64,000 nt of DNA from CANLBN01 sp050633825. GTDB lineage: Bacteria > Pseudomonadota > Gammaproteobacteria > Pseudomonadales > Cellvibrionaceae. Both the position numbers and the translations under genes were made by a program. This document shows positions 7,120 through 16,387 of this stretch, piece by piece (the stretch's first letter is position 1; the number at the start of each line of letters is the position of its first letter). The notes below the pieces were generated by a model, which had not been told where the DNA came from, ran no database searches, and saw only the letters and a list, made by a program, of their open reading frames with translations. Location of the stretch: assembly GCA_050633825.1 (NCBI GenBank), contig JBOEHG010000019.1, positions 16,451 through 80,450 of the forward strand, written 5' to 3'.

Positions 7120-10100
7120 ATGCCTAAAAGAACAGATTTAAAAAGTATTCTCATCATCGGTGCAGGCCCCATTGTAATTGGTCAAGCCTGTGAATTCGAT
7201 TATTCGGGTGCACAAGCCTGTAAAGCACTGAGAGAAGAGGGTTACCGGGTTATATTGGTTAATTCCAATCCGGCGACGATTATGACGGATCCGACAATGG
7301 CCGATGCTACTTATATAGAGCCTATCCATTGGGAGACGGTAGCCAAAATTGTTGAAAAAGAACGACCGGATGCCATTCTGCCAACCATGGGCGGACAGAC
7401 CGCATTAAACTGCGCACTGGCATTACATGAAAATGGCATTTTGGAAAAATTCAGTGTTGAGCTAATCGGCGCTAATTATGAGGCAATTCATAAAGCTGAA
7501 GATCGTAATGCTTTTGATAAAGCCATGAAAAAAATTGGTTTGGAATGCGCTCGTGCTGAAATTGTTCACACGATGGATGAAGCATTAAAAGTGCCGAAGC
7601 AATTTGGCTTTCCCGTCATTATTCGCCCTTCATTTACTATGGGCGGCTCTGGGGGTGGAATTGCTTACAACTGGGAAGAGTTTGAAGAGATTTGCCAACG
7701 CGGACTGGATTTATCACCTACAAATGAATTGTTGATTGATGAGTCTCTCTTAGGTTGGAAAGAGTATGAGATGGAAGTTGTTCGAGATAAAAATGATAAC
7801 TGTATTATCATTTGCTCGATTGAAAACTTTGATCCAATGGGTGTGCATACCGGTGATTCGATTACTGTTGCGCCTGCGCAAACGCTGACAGATAAAGAAC
7901 TGCAAATTATGCGTAACGCTTCTATTGCAGTTTTACGCGAAATTGGTGTCGAAACCGGTGGTTCCAATGTGCAGTTTTCAGTGAACCCTGAAAACGGCCG
8001 TTTGGTTGTGATTGAGATGAACCCGCGTGTATCACGTTCGTCGGCTTTGGCTTCGAAAGCGACTGGCTTTCCTATTGCCAAGGTTGCCGCGAAATTAGCG
8101 GTTGGCTATACGCTAGATGAGCTACAAAATGATATTACCGGTGGTGCAACTCCCGCATCTTTCGAGCCAAGTATTGATTATGTTGTCACTAAGATCCCTC
8201 GTTTTACCTTTGAAAAGTTTGGTGATGCTGATGCTCGCTTAACTACACAAATGAAATCGGTGGGTGAAGTCATGGCTATTGGCCGTACCTTCCAAGAGTC
8301 GATGCAGAAAGCCCTGCGTGGTTTGGAAGTGGGCTCTTCTGGCTTTGAAGCTATTATTGATCTTGAATCTGATGGTGCTATGAGTCGTATTCGTCGTGAT
8401 CTATCAACCCCCGGTGCTGAACGTATCTGGTATGTGGGTGATGCTTTTCGTGCGGGAATGACGGTTGACGAAGTCTTCGATCTCTCTGCGATTGACCCGT
8501 GGTTTTTGGTACAAATTAAAGAAATTATTGATATTGAGCAATCGCTGAGTTCATATGCATTACAAGATTTGTCTGCTGAAAATATGTTATTGCTTAAGCG
8601 TAAAGGCTTTGCTGATAAGCGTTTGGCTGTGTTGTTATCAGAAACTGAAGCGGCTGTTAGAGCGCACCGTCATTCAGTGAATGTAAGGCCTGTTTATAAA
8701 CGAGTCGATACGTGCGCGGGTGAATTTTCAACACCGACCGCTTATATGTATTCGACCTATGAAGAAGAGTGTGAAGCACAGCCTACGACTAACGATAAAA
8801 TTATGGTCTTGGGTGGCGGTCCTAACCGTATTGGTCAAGGTATCGAATTTGATTATTGCTGTGTGCATGCGGCTCTGGCCATGCGCGAAGATGGTTATGA
8901 AACGATTATGGTTAATTGTAATCCTGAGACTGTTTCAACGGATTATGACACCTCTGATCGACTCTTTTTCGAACCAGTTACCTTAGAAGATGTTCTCGAA
9001 ATTGTTCATAAAGAAAACCCTAAAGGGGTTATTGTGCAATTTGGTGGTCAGACACCGTTGAAGTTAGCGCGAGCACTGGAAGCAGAGGGCGTCCCCATTA
9101 TTGGTACAAGCCCTGATGCGATTGATAGAGCGGAAGACCGTGAACGCTTCCAGCAGATGATTCAGGAGTTAGGCCTTAAACAGCCATCTAATGCGATTGT
9201 GCGTTCAACTGAAGAAGCGCTGAATGTTGCCGAAGGCGTGGGTTATCCCTTAGTTGTTCGTCCCTCTTATGTATTAGGTGGTCGTGCAATGGAAATTGTT
9301 TACAATGTTAAAGAATTAAAGTCTTATATGACTGAAGCTGTACAGGCTTCAGACGATGCGCCGGTCTTACTCGATCACTTTTTAAATGCAGCAATAGAAG
9401 TTGATATCGATGCAGTCAGTGACGGTAAGCAAGTCGTTATTGGCGCGATTATGCAACACATTGAACAGTGTGGAGTACACTCCGGTGACTCAGCCTGTTC
9501 TTTGCCGCCTTATTCATTACCGGAACCGGTACAAAATGAAATGCGTGAGCAAGTGAAAAAGATGGCGGTTGAACTGGGTGTGGTTGGTTTAATGAACGTG
9601 CAGCTTGCTTATCAGGATAGTGAAATTTACGTGATCGAAGTGAACCCGCGTGCATCACGTACGGTTCCTTTTGTGTCAAAGTGTATTGGTACTTCTTTGG
9701 CAAAAGTCGCTGCACGTTGTCAGGCTGGCTACACTTTAGAGCAACAAAATTTTACTAAAGAAGTGGTTCCGGATTACTTTAGTGTTAAAGAAGCTGTATT
9801 CCCGTTTAATAAATTCCCAGCAGTTGATCCCATCTTGGGGCCTGAAATGAAATCGACCGGTGAAGTTATGGGTGTGGGTGATACTTTCGCAGAAGCCTAC
9901 GGTAAAGCACAGCAGGGTGCGGGTGATGCAATCCCTGCATCAGGTAAAGTATTTATCAGTGTGCGTGATTTTGATAAGCCCGGCATTGCGAATATTGCCA
10001 AAGGTTTTTCTAATCTTGGATTTGAGATTGTTGCCACTCGTGGTACGGCGACGATTTTAACTGAGGCAGGACTCGATGTGACCGTGGTCAATAAAGTCGC

Positions 10101-10341
10101 TGAGGGTCGCCCGCATATTGTGGATATGATTAAAAATGATGAGATTACCTTGGTACTGAATACCACTGAAGGTAAGCAAGCCATTAGTGACTCAGCCAGC
10201 ATTCGTCGCAGTGCGGAAAATCATTCCGTATATTACACAACAACTTTAGCGGGCGGTGAAGCAGTTTGTTTATCGTTGCAAGAAGGTCAGAATTATCAAG
10301 TAAGACGCTTGCAAGATTTACACAAAAGAGTGACTTCTTAA
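7120..10341 (+). CDS. carB: Carbamoyl-phosphate synthase large subunit
   Basis: A 1073-residue synthetase subunit, the same length as the enterobacterial enzyme. It has two homologous ATP-grasp halves: the first (about 1-400) makes carboxyphosphate, the second (about 550-935) phosphorylates carbamate. Landmarks are IGAGPIVIGQACEFDYSG near the N-terminus, its internal counterpart LGGGPNRIGQGIEFDYC near 560, and paired VIEMNPRVSRSSA / VIEVNPRASRTVP motifs. The C-terminal MGS-like domain (about 935-1073) is where UMP and ornithine act in the E. coli enzyme. There is little Shine-Dalgarno sequence before the ATG, so translation may depend on coupling or spacer structure. Confidence 0.98.
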   Translation: MPKRTDLKSILIIGAGPIVIGQACEFDYSGAQACKALREEGYRVILVNSNPATIMTDPTMADATYIEPIHWETVAKIVEKERPDAILPTMGGQTALNCALALHENGILEKFSVELIGANYEAIHKAEDRNAFDKAMKKIGLECARAEIVHTMDEALKVPKQFGFPVIIRPSFTMGGSGGGIAYNWEEFEEICQRGLDLSPTNELLIDESLLGWKEYEMEVVRDKNDNCIIICSIENFDPMGVHTGDSITVAPAQTLTDKELQIMRNASIAVLREIGVETGGSNVQFSVNPENGRLVVIEMNPRVSRSSALASKATGFPIAKVAAKLAVGYTLDELQNDITGGATPASFEPSIDYVVTKIPRFTFEKFGDADARLTTQMKSVGEVMAIGRTFQESMQKALRGLEVGSSGFEAIIDLESDGAMSRIRRDLSTPGAERIWYVGDAFRAGMTVDEVFDLSAIDPWFLVQIKEIIDIEQSLSSYALQDLSAENMLLLKRKGFADKRLAVLLSETEAAVRAHRHSVNVRPVYKRVDTCAGEFSTPTAYMYSTYEEECEAQPTTNDKIMVLGGGPNRIGQGIEFDYCCVHAALAMREDGYETIMVNCNPETVSTDYDTSDRLFFEPVTLEDVLEIVHKENPKGVIVQFGGQTPLKLARALEAEGVPIIGTSPDAIDRAEDRERFQQMIQELGLKQPSNAIVRSTEEALNVAEGVGYPLVVRPSYVLGGRAMEIVYNVKELKSYMTEAVQASDDAPVLLDHFLNAAIEVDIDAVSDGKQVVIGAIMQHIEQCGVHSGDSACSLPPYSLPEPVQNEMREQVKKMAVELGVVGLMNVQLAYQDSEIYVIEVNPRASRTVPFVSKCIGTSLAKVAARCQAGYTLEQQNFTKEVVPDYFSVKEAVFPFNKFPAVDPILGPEMKSTGEVMGVGDTFAEAYGKAQQGAGDAIPASGKVFISVRDFDKPGIANIAKGFSNLGFEIVATRGTATILTEAGLDVTVVNKVAEGRPHIVDMIKNDEITLVLNTTEGKQAISDSASIRRSAENHSVYYTTTLAGGEAVCLSLQEGQNYQVRRLQDLHKRVTS

Positions 10342-10373
10342 GCTAAGCAGCACAACGAATAAAGAGAAATAAA

Positions 10374-10850
10374 ATGAACAAAGTTCCAATGACAAAAGTC
10401 GGTGCAGATGCTCTGGAAGCTGAATTAGACGATTTAAAAAAAGTACAACGTCCTCGTATTGTGCAAGCGATTGCAGAAGCGCGTGAGCACGGTGATTTAA
10501 AAGAAAATGCTGAATATCATGCTGCGCGTGAGCAGCAAAGTTTTTGTGAAGGCCGCATTCAAGAAATTGAAGGAAAGTTGTCTTACGCTCAAATTATCGA
10601 TATCACAACCCTCCCAGAAGGGGATAAAGTTATCTTTGGTTCAACCGTCGATATTCTCAACCTTGATACAGATGAGATGGTGACCTACCAAATCGTGGGT
10701 GATGACGAAGCCGATGTAAAGTCTGCAAAAATTTCTTATAGCTCACCAATTGCAAGAGGCTTAATCGGCAAAGAAGTCGGTGACGAAGTCAGTATTCAAA
10801 CCCCTTCAGGTGAAGTGGCTTATGAAATTGACAGTGTTAAGCATATTTAA
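10374..10850 (+). CDS. greA: Transcription elongation factor GreA
   Basis: GreA enters the RNA polymerase secondary channel and stimulates transcript cleavage, rescuing backtracked complexes. The protein has 158 residues, the standard length. An N-terminal coiled-coil hairpin (about 1-75) carries the acidic tip D41/E44 in EHGDLKENAEYHAA; a C-terminal FKBP-like domain follows. It lies 32 bases after carB, preceded by a purine-rich AAGAGAAAT, and is probably co-transcribed with carAB, as in many gammaproteobacteria. A strong bidirectional terminator follows. Confidence 0.97.
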   Translation: MNKVPMTKVGADALEAELDDLKKVQRPRIVQAIAEAREHGDLKENAEYHAAREQQSFCEGRIQEIEGKLSYAQIIDITTLPEGDKVIFGSTVDILNLDTDEMVTYQIVGDDEADVKSAKISYSSPIARGLIGKEVGDEVSIQTPSGEVAYEIDSVKHI

Positions 10851-10897
10851 TCTAGACTAAATTAATACTCACTTTAGTTGTATTTAAACAAAACTAT

Positions 10898-10932
10898 AAA
10901 AAAAGCCCTTTGATTACTCAAAGGGCTTTTTT
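10898..10932. terminator. Bidirectional intrinsic terminator between greA and oadB
   Basis: AAAAAAGCCCTTTGA pairs with TCAAAGGGCTTTTTT around a TTAC loop (10914-10917). The A run on one side and T run on the other give a U-tract on both strands, so it can end both the carAB-greA and the oadGAB transcripts. Confidence 0.93.
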
Positions 10933-10953
10933 GTTTGTCATTGAAAATATTAC

Positions 10954-12120
10954 TTAATTAAAATAGCTAATCATGACACCCGCAGCAATGGCTGAGCCGA
11001 TAACACCGGCTACGTTGGGCCCCATGGCATGCATCAATAAGAAGTTTTGACTGTTTGCTTCCAAGCCGACTTTATTCGATACCCGTGCCGCCATGGGTAC
11101 AGCAGACACACCGGCTGATCCAATCAGTGGGTTGATCTTAGTATGTAAGAATAAGTTCATAAACTTAGCCATCAGTACGCCTGTTGCCGTACCGATGCAG
11201 AAAGCCACTAAGCCAAGAACCAATATGCCGAGTGTTTCAAAGTTAAGGAAAGTATCAGCATTCAGTTTTGAGCCTACGGCTAAACCAAGAAAGATAGTCA
11301 CAATATTAATGAGTGCATTTTGTGCAGTATCACTTAAACGATCAACAACACCACATTCTTTCATAAGGTTACCGAAACAAAACATCCCGAGTAAAGGCGC
11401 AGCACTGGGTAAGAAGAATGCCACTAGGATAAGAACGGCTAGAGGGAAGCAAATCTTTTCCAGTTTAGTGACCGGGCGCAATTGTTTCATTTCAATCTTG
11501 CGCTCATCTACTGTTGTTAAAGCCTTCATGATTGGCGGTTGTATCAGTGGTACTAATGCCATATAGGAATATGCAGCAACAGCAATGGGCCCTAGTAGAT
11601 CTGGTGCTAATTTACTGGCAACAAAGATGGATGTAGGACCATCTGCACCACCAATAATACCAATAGCAGCAGCTTCCATTAGAGAGAAGTCAACAAGGCC
11701 TGTTGAGGTTAATACCATTGCGCCCAGCACGGTGGCAAAAATACCAAACTGTGCGGCAGCCCCTAAGAATAACATTTTAGGGTTGGCTAATAACGGACCG
11801 AAATCAGTCATTGCACCGACACCCATAAAGATCAGCAGTGGAAAGATGCCGGTATCAACACCAAGGTGGAATACATAATAAAGTAAGCCACCCGCGCTTT
11901 CTAAATGGCCTTGCGCATCATAAACCGGGGCATCGTACATACCAGCCCCCGGAATATTCACTAACAAGGTTCCCATTCCGATAGTAACAAGTAAGAGAGG
12001 CTCAAACTTTTTACCAATAGCCAAATACAACAATACTAAGGCTACCAACATCATTGAGGCCTGCCCCAATGTTAAATTAGCAATACCGGAATCCAGTAAT
12101 AATGCGTTCAGTTTTTCCAT
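10954..12120 (-). CDS. oadB: Na+-translocating oxaloacetate decarboxylase, beta subunit
   Basis: A 388-residue, very hydrophobic membrane subunit that decarboxylates the carboxybiotin carried by the alpha subunit and exports Na+. Conserved signatures are GGADGPTSIF with D160, the Asp implicated in Na+ binding and proton uptake, NPLIGSAGVSAVPMAAR, and MGPNVAGVIGSAIAAG near the C-terminus. At 388 residues it is nearer the GcdB/MmdB length than some longer OadB proteins, so a related biotin decarboxylase pump is possible from this subunit alone; the alpha subunit next to it favours oxaloacetate. It is the last gene of oadGAB, 19 bases after oadA. Confidence 0.93.
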   Translation of the reverse strand: MEKLNALLLDSGIANLTLGQASMMLVALVLLYLAIGKKFEPLLLVTIGMGTLLVNIPGAGMYDAPVYDAQGHLESAGGLLYYVFHLGVDTGIFPLLIFMGVGAMTDFGPLLANPKMLFLGAAAQFGIFATVLGAMVLTSTGLVDFSLMEAAAIGIIGGADGPTSIFVASKLAPDLLGPIAVAAYSYMALVPLIQPPIMKALTTVDERKIEMKQLRPVTKLEKICFPLAVLILVAFFLPSAAPLLGMFCFGNLMKECGVVDRLSDTAQNALINIVTIFLGLAVGSKLNADTFLNFETLGILVLGLVAFCIGTATGVLMAKFMNLFLHTKINPLIGSAGVSAVPMAARVSNKVGLEANSQNFLLMHAMGPNVAGVIGSAIAAGVMISYFN

Positions 12121-12139
12121 GGATATGCTCTTTAAAAAG

Positions 12140-13939
12140 TTATAGCGTTAATAAAGTATCGCCAACAGAGACGGAGTCGCCTTCGCTAACGTTAATGGTG
12201 CCAATAGTGCCGGAGCGTGACGCTTTAATGTCAGTTTCCATTTTCATGGCTTCGAGGATAATTAAAGTATCCCCTTCATTAACTGCTTGACCGGCTTGAA
12301 CACAAACTTTGAAAATATTACCCGCTAAAGGCGCAGATACTGGTTCACCGGATGATGCACTTACAGGAGCCGCTGCAGGTGTAACAGGTGCGTCTGCGCC
12401 GGCAGCAACATTGGCAGAATAACTTTTGCCGTCTACATTAACATTGACCTGACCGCTACCATCCACCTGTGCAATATAAGTTCTGCCATTGAGGCTAATG
12501 GTATAAGTGCCATCATCGCTGGCGGTAGCCGAGCCACTACTACCTGTTGGGGCTGGCTCGAATGCATCAGGGTTGCCTCGGTTTTCGAGGAATTTAAGGC
12601 CAATCTGTGGGAATAGTGCGAGTGTCAGTGCATCGTCTATTGAATCTTCAGCCAGTGAGAAACCTTTTTCTTTCGATTCACTTTCAAGCTCTGCGATAAG
12701 CTTGTCCATCTCTGGTTCAATCAGATCAGCAGGCCGGCCAGTAACAGGTTCAGCGCCATCAAGAACACGATTGCGTAGCTCTTCGTTGAATGGAGCGGGG
12801 GCCGAGCCGTATTCACCTTTTAAGATACCTTGAGTTTCTTTAGAAATGCTCTTATAACGCTCACCGGTTAATACATTGAGTACAGCTTGCGTACCTACGA
12901 TTTGAGAGGTAGGTGTTACCAGTGGGATATAGCCTAAGTCTTCACGAACACGGGGAATTTCGTTAAGAACTTCATCAAACTTATCGCCAGCGCCTTGTTC
13001 TTTTAACTGGCTTTCCATATTGGTCAACATGCCGCCAGGCACCTGTGCGATGAGAATGCGAGCATCAACGCCTCTAAGTGCACCTTCAAATTTTGCATAC
13101 TTCTTACGAACATCGCGGAAGTAAGAGGCAATTTCTTCTAACAGTGTTAAATCAAGCTTCGGATCGCGTTCAGTACCGGCTAAAGCAGCAACAATTGACT
13201 CGGTGGGTGAATGCCCATAAGTCATCGACATTGATGATATTGCTGTATCAACGTGGTCAATACCGGCTTCAATGGCTTTCAACAATGTCATTGATGAAAG
13301 GCCTGCAGTAGCGTGAGCATGCAGGGCAATCGGTATGTCGAGTGCTTTTTTCAATTCACTGACTAATTCGAAAGCATCATAAGGTGTTAGGATCCCTGCC
13401 ATATCTTTAATGGCAAGTGACTCTGCGCCCATATCTTCGATCTGCTTCGCAAGATCAACCCAGCCTTGTTTCGTATGTACCGGGCTAGTGGTATATGAAA
13501 TAGTACCTTGGGCATGGCCACCTTGCTTCTTGACCGCAGCCATGGCGGTTTTAAGGTTGCGTGGATCATTCATCGCATCAAATATGCGGAAAACGTCAAC
13601 ACCGTTGGTCACAGCACGTTCAACAAACTTCTCAACAACATCATCCGCATAATGACGATAACCTAATAAGTTTTGTCCACGAATCAACATTTGTTGTTTG
13701 GTCTTAGGCATTACTTTTTTCAGCTCACGAATACGATCCCATGGATCTTCGCCTAAATAACGGATGCAAGAATCAAAGGTTGCGCCACCCCATGACTCAA
13801 TTGACCAGTAACCGACTTGATCAAGTTTTTCTGCAATAGGGAGCATATCGTCGATACGAAGGCGAGTTGCAAACAAAGACTGATGAGCATCACGTAGAAC
13901 CACATCAGTGATTTTGATAGGAGTATTGTTAGTACTCAT
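12140..13939 (-). CDS. oadA: Oxaloacetate decarboxylase, alpha subunit (biotin carrier fused)
   Basis: A 599-residue cytoplasmic subunit that transfers the carboxyl group of oxaloacetate to biotin. It opens with the carboxyltransferase TIM barrel (about 5-265), with DVVLRDAHQSLFATR and the metal/substrate motif PIALHAHATAGL. The PYC/OadA conserved domain follows (about 290-470), then a Gly/Ala/Pro-rich linker and a C-terminal biotinyl domain with the biotinylated lysine K566 in LEAMKMET. An AGGAA sits just before the ATG. With OadB and OadG it forms the membrane pump that turns oxaloacetate decarboxylation into a Na+ gradient and pyruvate. Confidence 0.97.
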   Translation of the reverse strand: MSTNNTPIKITDVVLRDAHQSLFATRLRIDDMLPIAEKLDQVGYWSIESWGGATFDSCIRYLGEDPWDRIRELKKVMPKTKQQMLIRGQNLLGYRHYADDVVEKFVERAVTNGVDVFRIFDAMNDPRNLKTAMAAVKKQGGHAQGTISYTTSPVHTKQGWVDLAKQIEDMGAESLAIKDMAGILTPYDAFELVSELKKALDIPIALHAHATAGLSSMTLLKAIEAGIDHVDTAISSMSMTYGHSPTESIVAALAGTERDPKLDLTLLEEIASYFRDVRKKYAKFEGALRGVDARILIAQVPGGMLTNMESQLKEQGAGDKFDEVLNEIPRVREDLGYIPLVTPTSQIVGTQAVLNVLTGERYKSISKETQGILKGEYGSAPAPFNEELRNRVLDGAEPVTGRPADLIEPEMDKLIAELESESKEKGFSLAEDSIDDALTLALFPQIGLKFLENRGNPDAFEPAPTGSSGSATASDDGTYTISLNGRTYIAQVDGSGQVNVNVDGKSYSANVAAGADAPVTPAAAPVSASSGEPVSAPLAGNIFKVCVQAGQAVNEGDTLIILEAMKMETDIKASRSGTIGTINVSEGDSVSVGDTLLTL

Positions 13940-13971
13940 ACTTAATTCCTGTAAAGATTAATGGGAAGTTA

Positions 13972-14196
13972 TTACTTGGCGTTAGCTGCAGAGTACGCAA
14001 TGGCGGCTACTGCAGCAATTTCTGTATCAGGTGAACCAATGTTGTGTGACGCTGCGGGAGCAGGTTCTTCATCAGCGATACGTCGCAGTACGGCTGACAT
14101 GATGGTGACACTAATGACCAGTAGTGTCAGAAAGACAAAAACAGTGCCCATGCCTAACAACATAAGCTCAATACTATTTGACCAACTTGTCGTCAT
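13972..14196 (-). CDS. oadG: Oxaloacetate decarboxylase, gamma subunit
   Basis: A 74-residue small subunit with one membrane helix (LMLLGMGTVFVFLTLLVISV), as in the OadG family, then a charged hinge and an Ala/Pro-rich cytoplasmic tail thought to contact the alpha subunit. The ATG at 14196 is preferred because GAGAG lies eight bases upstream. A GTG nine bases earlier (14205) would add three residues but overlaps that ribosome site. It is the first gene of oadGAB, 32 bases before oadA. The tail is short and lacks an obvious run of terminal histidines. Confidence 0.88.
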   Translation of the reverse strand: MTTSWSNSIELMLLGMGTVFVFLTLLVISVTIMSAVLRRIADEEPAPAASHNIGSPDTEIAAVAAIAYSAANAK

Positions 14197-14352
14197 ATTA
14201 ATCACTCTCGATAGTGTTTAGCAGCGTTGCTATTTGATGGTTGTAGCTAGTTGGCTAGGGATAATAGAGGTTTCCCTAGTAATTTCAAGCTAAAATTCGA
14301 TCGAATTTTGTGCCGAGCAGATAGAAATAAGAAGATTTTAGCCGATATTTAC

Positions 14353-14400
14353 GTTTTTTAGTGACTTGAGCAGTATTATTTTGCTCAAGTCACCAAAAAC
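14353..14400. repeat. Long inverted repeat between the TRAP and oad operons
   Basis: A perfect 12-bp stem (GTGACTTGAGCA at 14361-14372 with TGCTCAAGTCAC at 14382-14393) is extended by GTTTTT/AAAAAC arms with a one-base bulge. It starts 43 bases after the dctM stop on the minus strand. There is no U-tract outside the arms, so it is an atypical terminator, an mRNA 3'-end stabiliser or an operator. Confidence 0.7.
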
Positions 14401-14442
14401 ATCATGATATGATTTTATTGTCTTTTTATCAATAAATTATCA

Positions 14443-15732
14443 CTAAAATTCAAACCCTAAATACTCAGGAAAGACAACAAGTAGTATCACTAAGACTAAT
14501 TGTATGCAAATGAACGGTATAACCCCTTTATAAATTGTCGTCGTTCTTACTTGCGGAGGCGCTACACCTTTCAAGTAGAACAAGCTAAAACCAAAGGGTG
14601 GTGTCATGAATGAGGATTGCAAATTCATCGCAATCAAGATACCAAACCAAATCATATTTAACCCTAGCACTTCAGCAATAGGTGCAAGGATTGGAACAAC
14701 GATAAAAGCAATTTCTACAAAGTCGATGAAGAAGCCTAGAACAAAAATAGCTAGCATAGATAAGCCGATAAATGTCCATTTCTCACCTGGTAGATTAGCC
14801 AGCGTATGTTCTACGATAGCGTCGCCACCAGAATAGGTGAAAACCATTGAGAAGGCGGTCGCACCAATCAGTACGGCAAATACCATAGAGGTGACTTTTA
14901 CCGTTTCTTTTGCAGCGCTGCTGATCATATCCCATTCGACTTTACCCATGTATATTTTGGCTAGAACCAGAGCACCGATTGAACCCAATGCTGATGACTC
15001 CGTTGGTGTCGCAATACCGGTAAGGATTGAGCCAAGAACAATTAAGATAAGTAGCATTGGAGGAATAATGTTCCATAATGCATCTTTGATTAATGCTGCC
15101 TTGTTTATAGCATCTGAAGGGACAGGAGGGGCAATACCGTCTTTTACATGAGTAATGATAAAGACATAAATCAAGTACATTGAAACCAATGCAGCCCCAG
15201 GAATCATCGCCGCCTTAAATAAATCACCTACGGGTACTGACATTACGTCGCCCAAAATGATCAAAATAATGGATGGAGGGATAATCTGTCCTAATGTACC
15301 TGCAGCACAAATACAGCCAGTGGCTAAGCGTTGGTCGTATTTATACTTCAACATAACCGGAAGTGAGATAACACCCATAGCGACAACGCTTGCCCCTACA
15401 ACACCGGTCGATGCGGCTAAGAAAGCACCAACAACGATAGTTGAAATAGCTAGGCCGCCTGGACGATCACCAAATAATCGACCCATAGATTCTAGCAGGC
15501 GTTCTGCTAACCCAGATTTTTGTAGTACAACACCCATAAAGATAAACATAGGAATCGCCATTAAAATGGTGTTTTCCATGATGTTGTATAGACGGTAGGG
15601 CATAAATTCGAATAAGCCCGGTCCTTCAATAAAGATACCGACCATTAACGATAGGCCTGCGAATGTCAGGGCAATGGGGTAACCGATGAACAGTGCAATT
15701 AATGCAAAGAAAAATAAATAAATACCAATCAC
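14443..15732 (-). CDS. dctM: TRAP transporter large permease (DctM)
   Basis: A 429-residue polytopic inner-membrane protein with about twelve hydrophobic segments, the translocating subunit of a TRAP (tripartite ATP-independent periplasmic) transporter. Family signatures include GDRPGGLAISTIVVGAFLAA, the GxxG-rich TGVVGASVVAMG and CAAGTLGQIIPPSIILII. These transporters are Na+ symporters that need a periplasmic binding protein. Its start overlaps the dctQ stop by four bases, indicating translational coupling. It is the last gene of dctPQM; the long inverted repeat follows. Confidence 0.95.
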   Translation of the reverse strand: MIGIYLFFFALIALFIGYPIALTFAGLSLMVGIFIEGPGLFEFMPYRLYNIMENTILMAIPMFIFMGVVLQKSGLAERLLESMGRLFGDRPGGLAISTIVVGAFLAASTGVVGASVVAMGVISLPVMLKYKYDQRLATGCICAAGTLGQIIPPSIILIILGDVMSVPVGDLFKAAMIPGAALVSMYLIYVFIITHVKDGIAPPVPSDAINKAALIKDALWNIIPPMLLILIVLGSILTGIATPTESSALGSIGALVLAKIYMGKVEWDMISSAAKETVKVTSMVFAVLIGATAFSMVFTYSGGDAIVEHTLANLPGEKWTFIGLSMLAIFVLGFFIDFVEIAFIVVPILAPIAEVLGLNMIWFGILIAMNLQSSFMTPPFGFSLFYLKGVAPPQVRTTTIYKGVIPFICIQLVLVILLVVFPEYLGFEF

Positions 15733-16298
15733 TTTTCAGACTCCTCATCAGATCCAGCTAATACTAATGATTCCTTAAGAATAACAGCGACCGCACTCAA
15801 GATAAGAAATCCAAATGCAAGAGGAAGAACAAGTTTTACCGGCCATAAGCGGGGTAAACTGCCTGGGTCACCACGGTTTTCTTGGTTGATAAACGATTCT
15901 TCAAAGAATCCCCACGAGTAGTGGGTCACCAAGATACAAAATGGAAGTGCAAAGACGATAGCGCCGATGATATTGATCCAAGATTGCGTTCTTCTTGGGA
16001 AATTATCATAAAAAACATCAACACGGACATGGCCATTCTCGCGGAGAGTGTAACCAAGGCCCATTAGAAACATAATAGAGAACCAGTGCCATTCCAGCTC
16101 TTGCATTCCAACTCCGCCGAGCCAGCTGAAGTATTTGTCGTACCAAAGGTAAGCGTCAAAGTAGACGAGAGTACCGACAACAATATAACGAACAAATACG
16201 TCGATAAAGACGTTGAGTACCATTAGTAGCATCGCTATAACGCAGATCCAGCCAACGATATCAATGATTTTATTGAGAAAATGAAGTACAGATTTCAT
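15729..16298 (-). CDS. dctQ: TRAP transporter small permease (DctQ)
   Basis: A 189-residue inner-membrane subunit with four hydrophobic segments (about 12-35, 65-85, 100-122 and 148-170). It pairs with DctM and forms part of the docking surface for the binding protein. ENGHVRVDVFYDNFPRR between segments two and three is the family's most recognisable stretch. A terminator-like hairpin separates it from dctP, so the permease genes are probably expressed at a lower level than the binding protein. Confidence 0.93.
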   Translation of the reverse strand: MKSVLHFLNKIIDIVGWICVIAMLLMVLNVFIDVFVRYIVVGTLVYFDAYLWYDKYFSWLGGVGMQELEWHWFSIMFLMGLGYTLRENGHVRVDVFYDNFPRRTQSWINIIGAIVFALPFCILVTHYSWGFFEESFINQENRGDPGSLPRLWPVKLVLPLAFGFLILSAVAVILKESLVLAGSDEESEK

Positions 16299-16312
16299 GC
16301 TTTTGGTTCCTG

Positions 16313-16345
16313 AAAAAAAGCTCCCTTTACTTGCGCAGAGGGAGC
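16313..16345 (-). terminator. Intercistronic terminator/attenuator between dctP and dctQ
   Basis: On the minus strand GCTCCCT (from 16345 down to 16339) pairs with AGGGAGC (16326 to 16320), followed by seven T residues (16319 to 16313). It lies 43 bases after the dctP stop and 15 bases before the dctQ start. Read-through past it would set the ratio of binding protein to permease. Confidence 0.88.
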
Positions 16346-16387
16346 CTTTGTTTGGTCAATAGACCCTTTACTTATTATGAATAACCC

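Noticed and set aside
11093..11878. Open frames of 157 and 97 codons antisense to oadB
   Set aside because: oadB is a clear family member over its full length, and the opposite frames are Ser/Pro/Ala-rich shadows.
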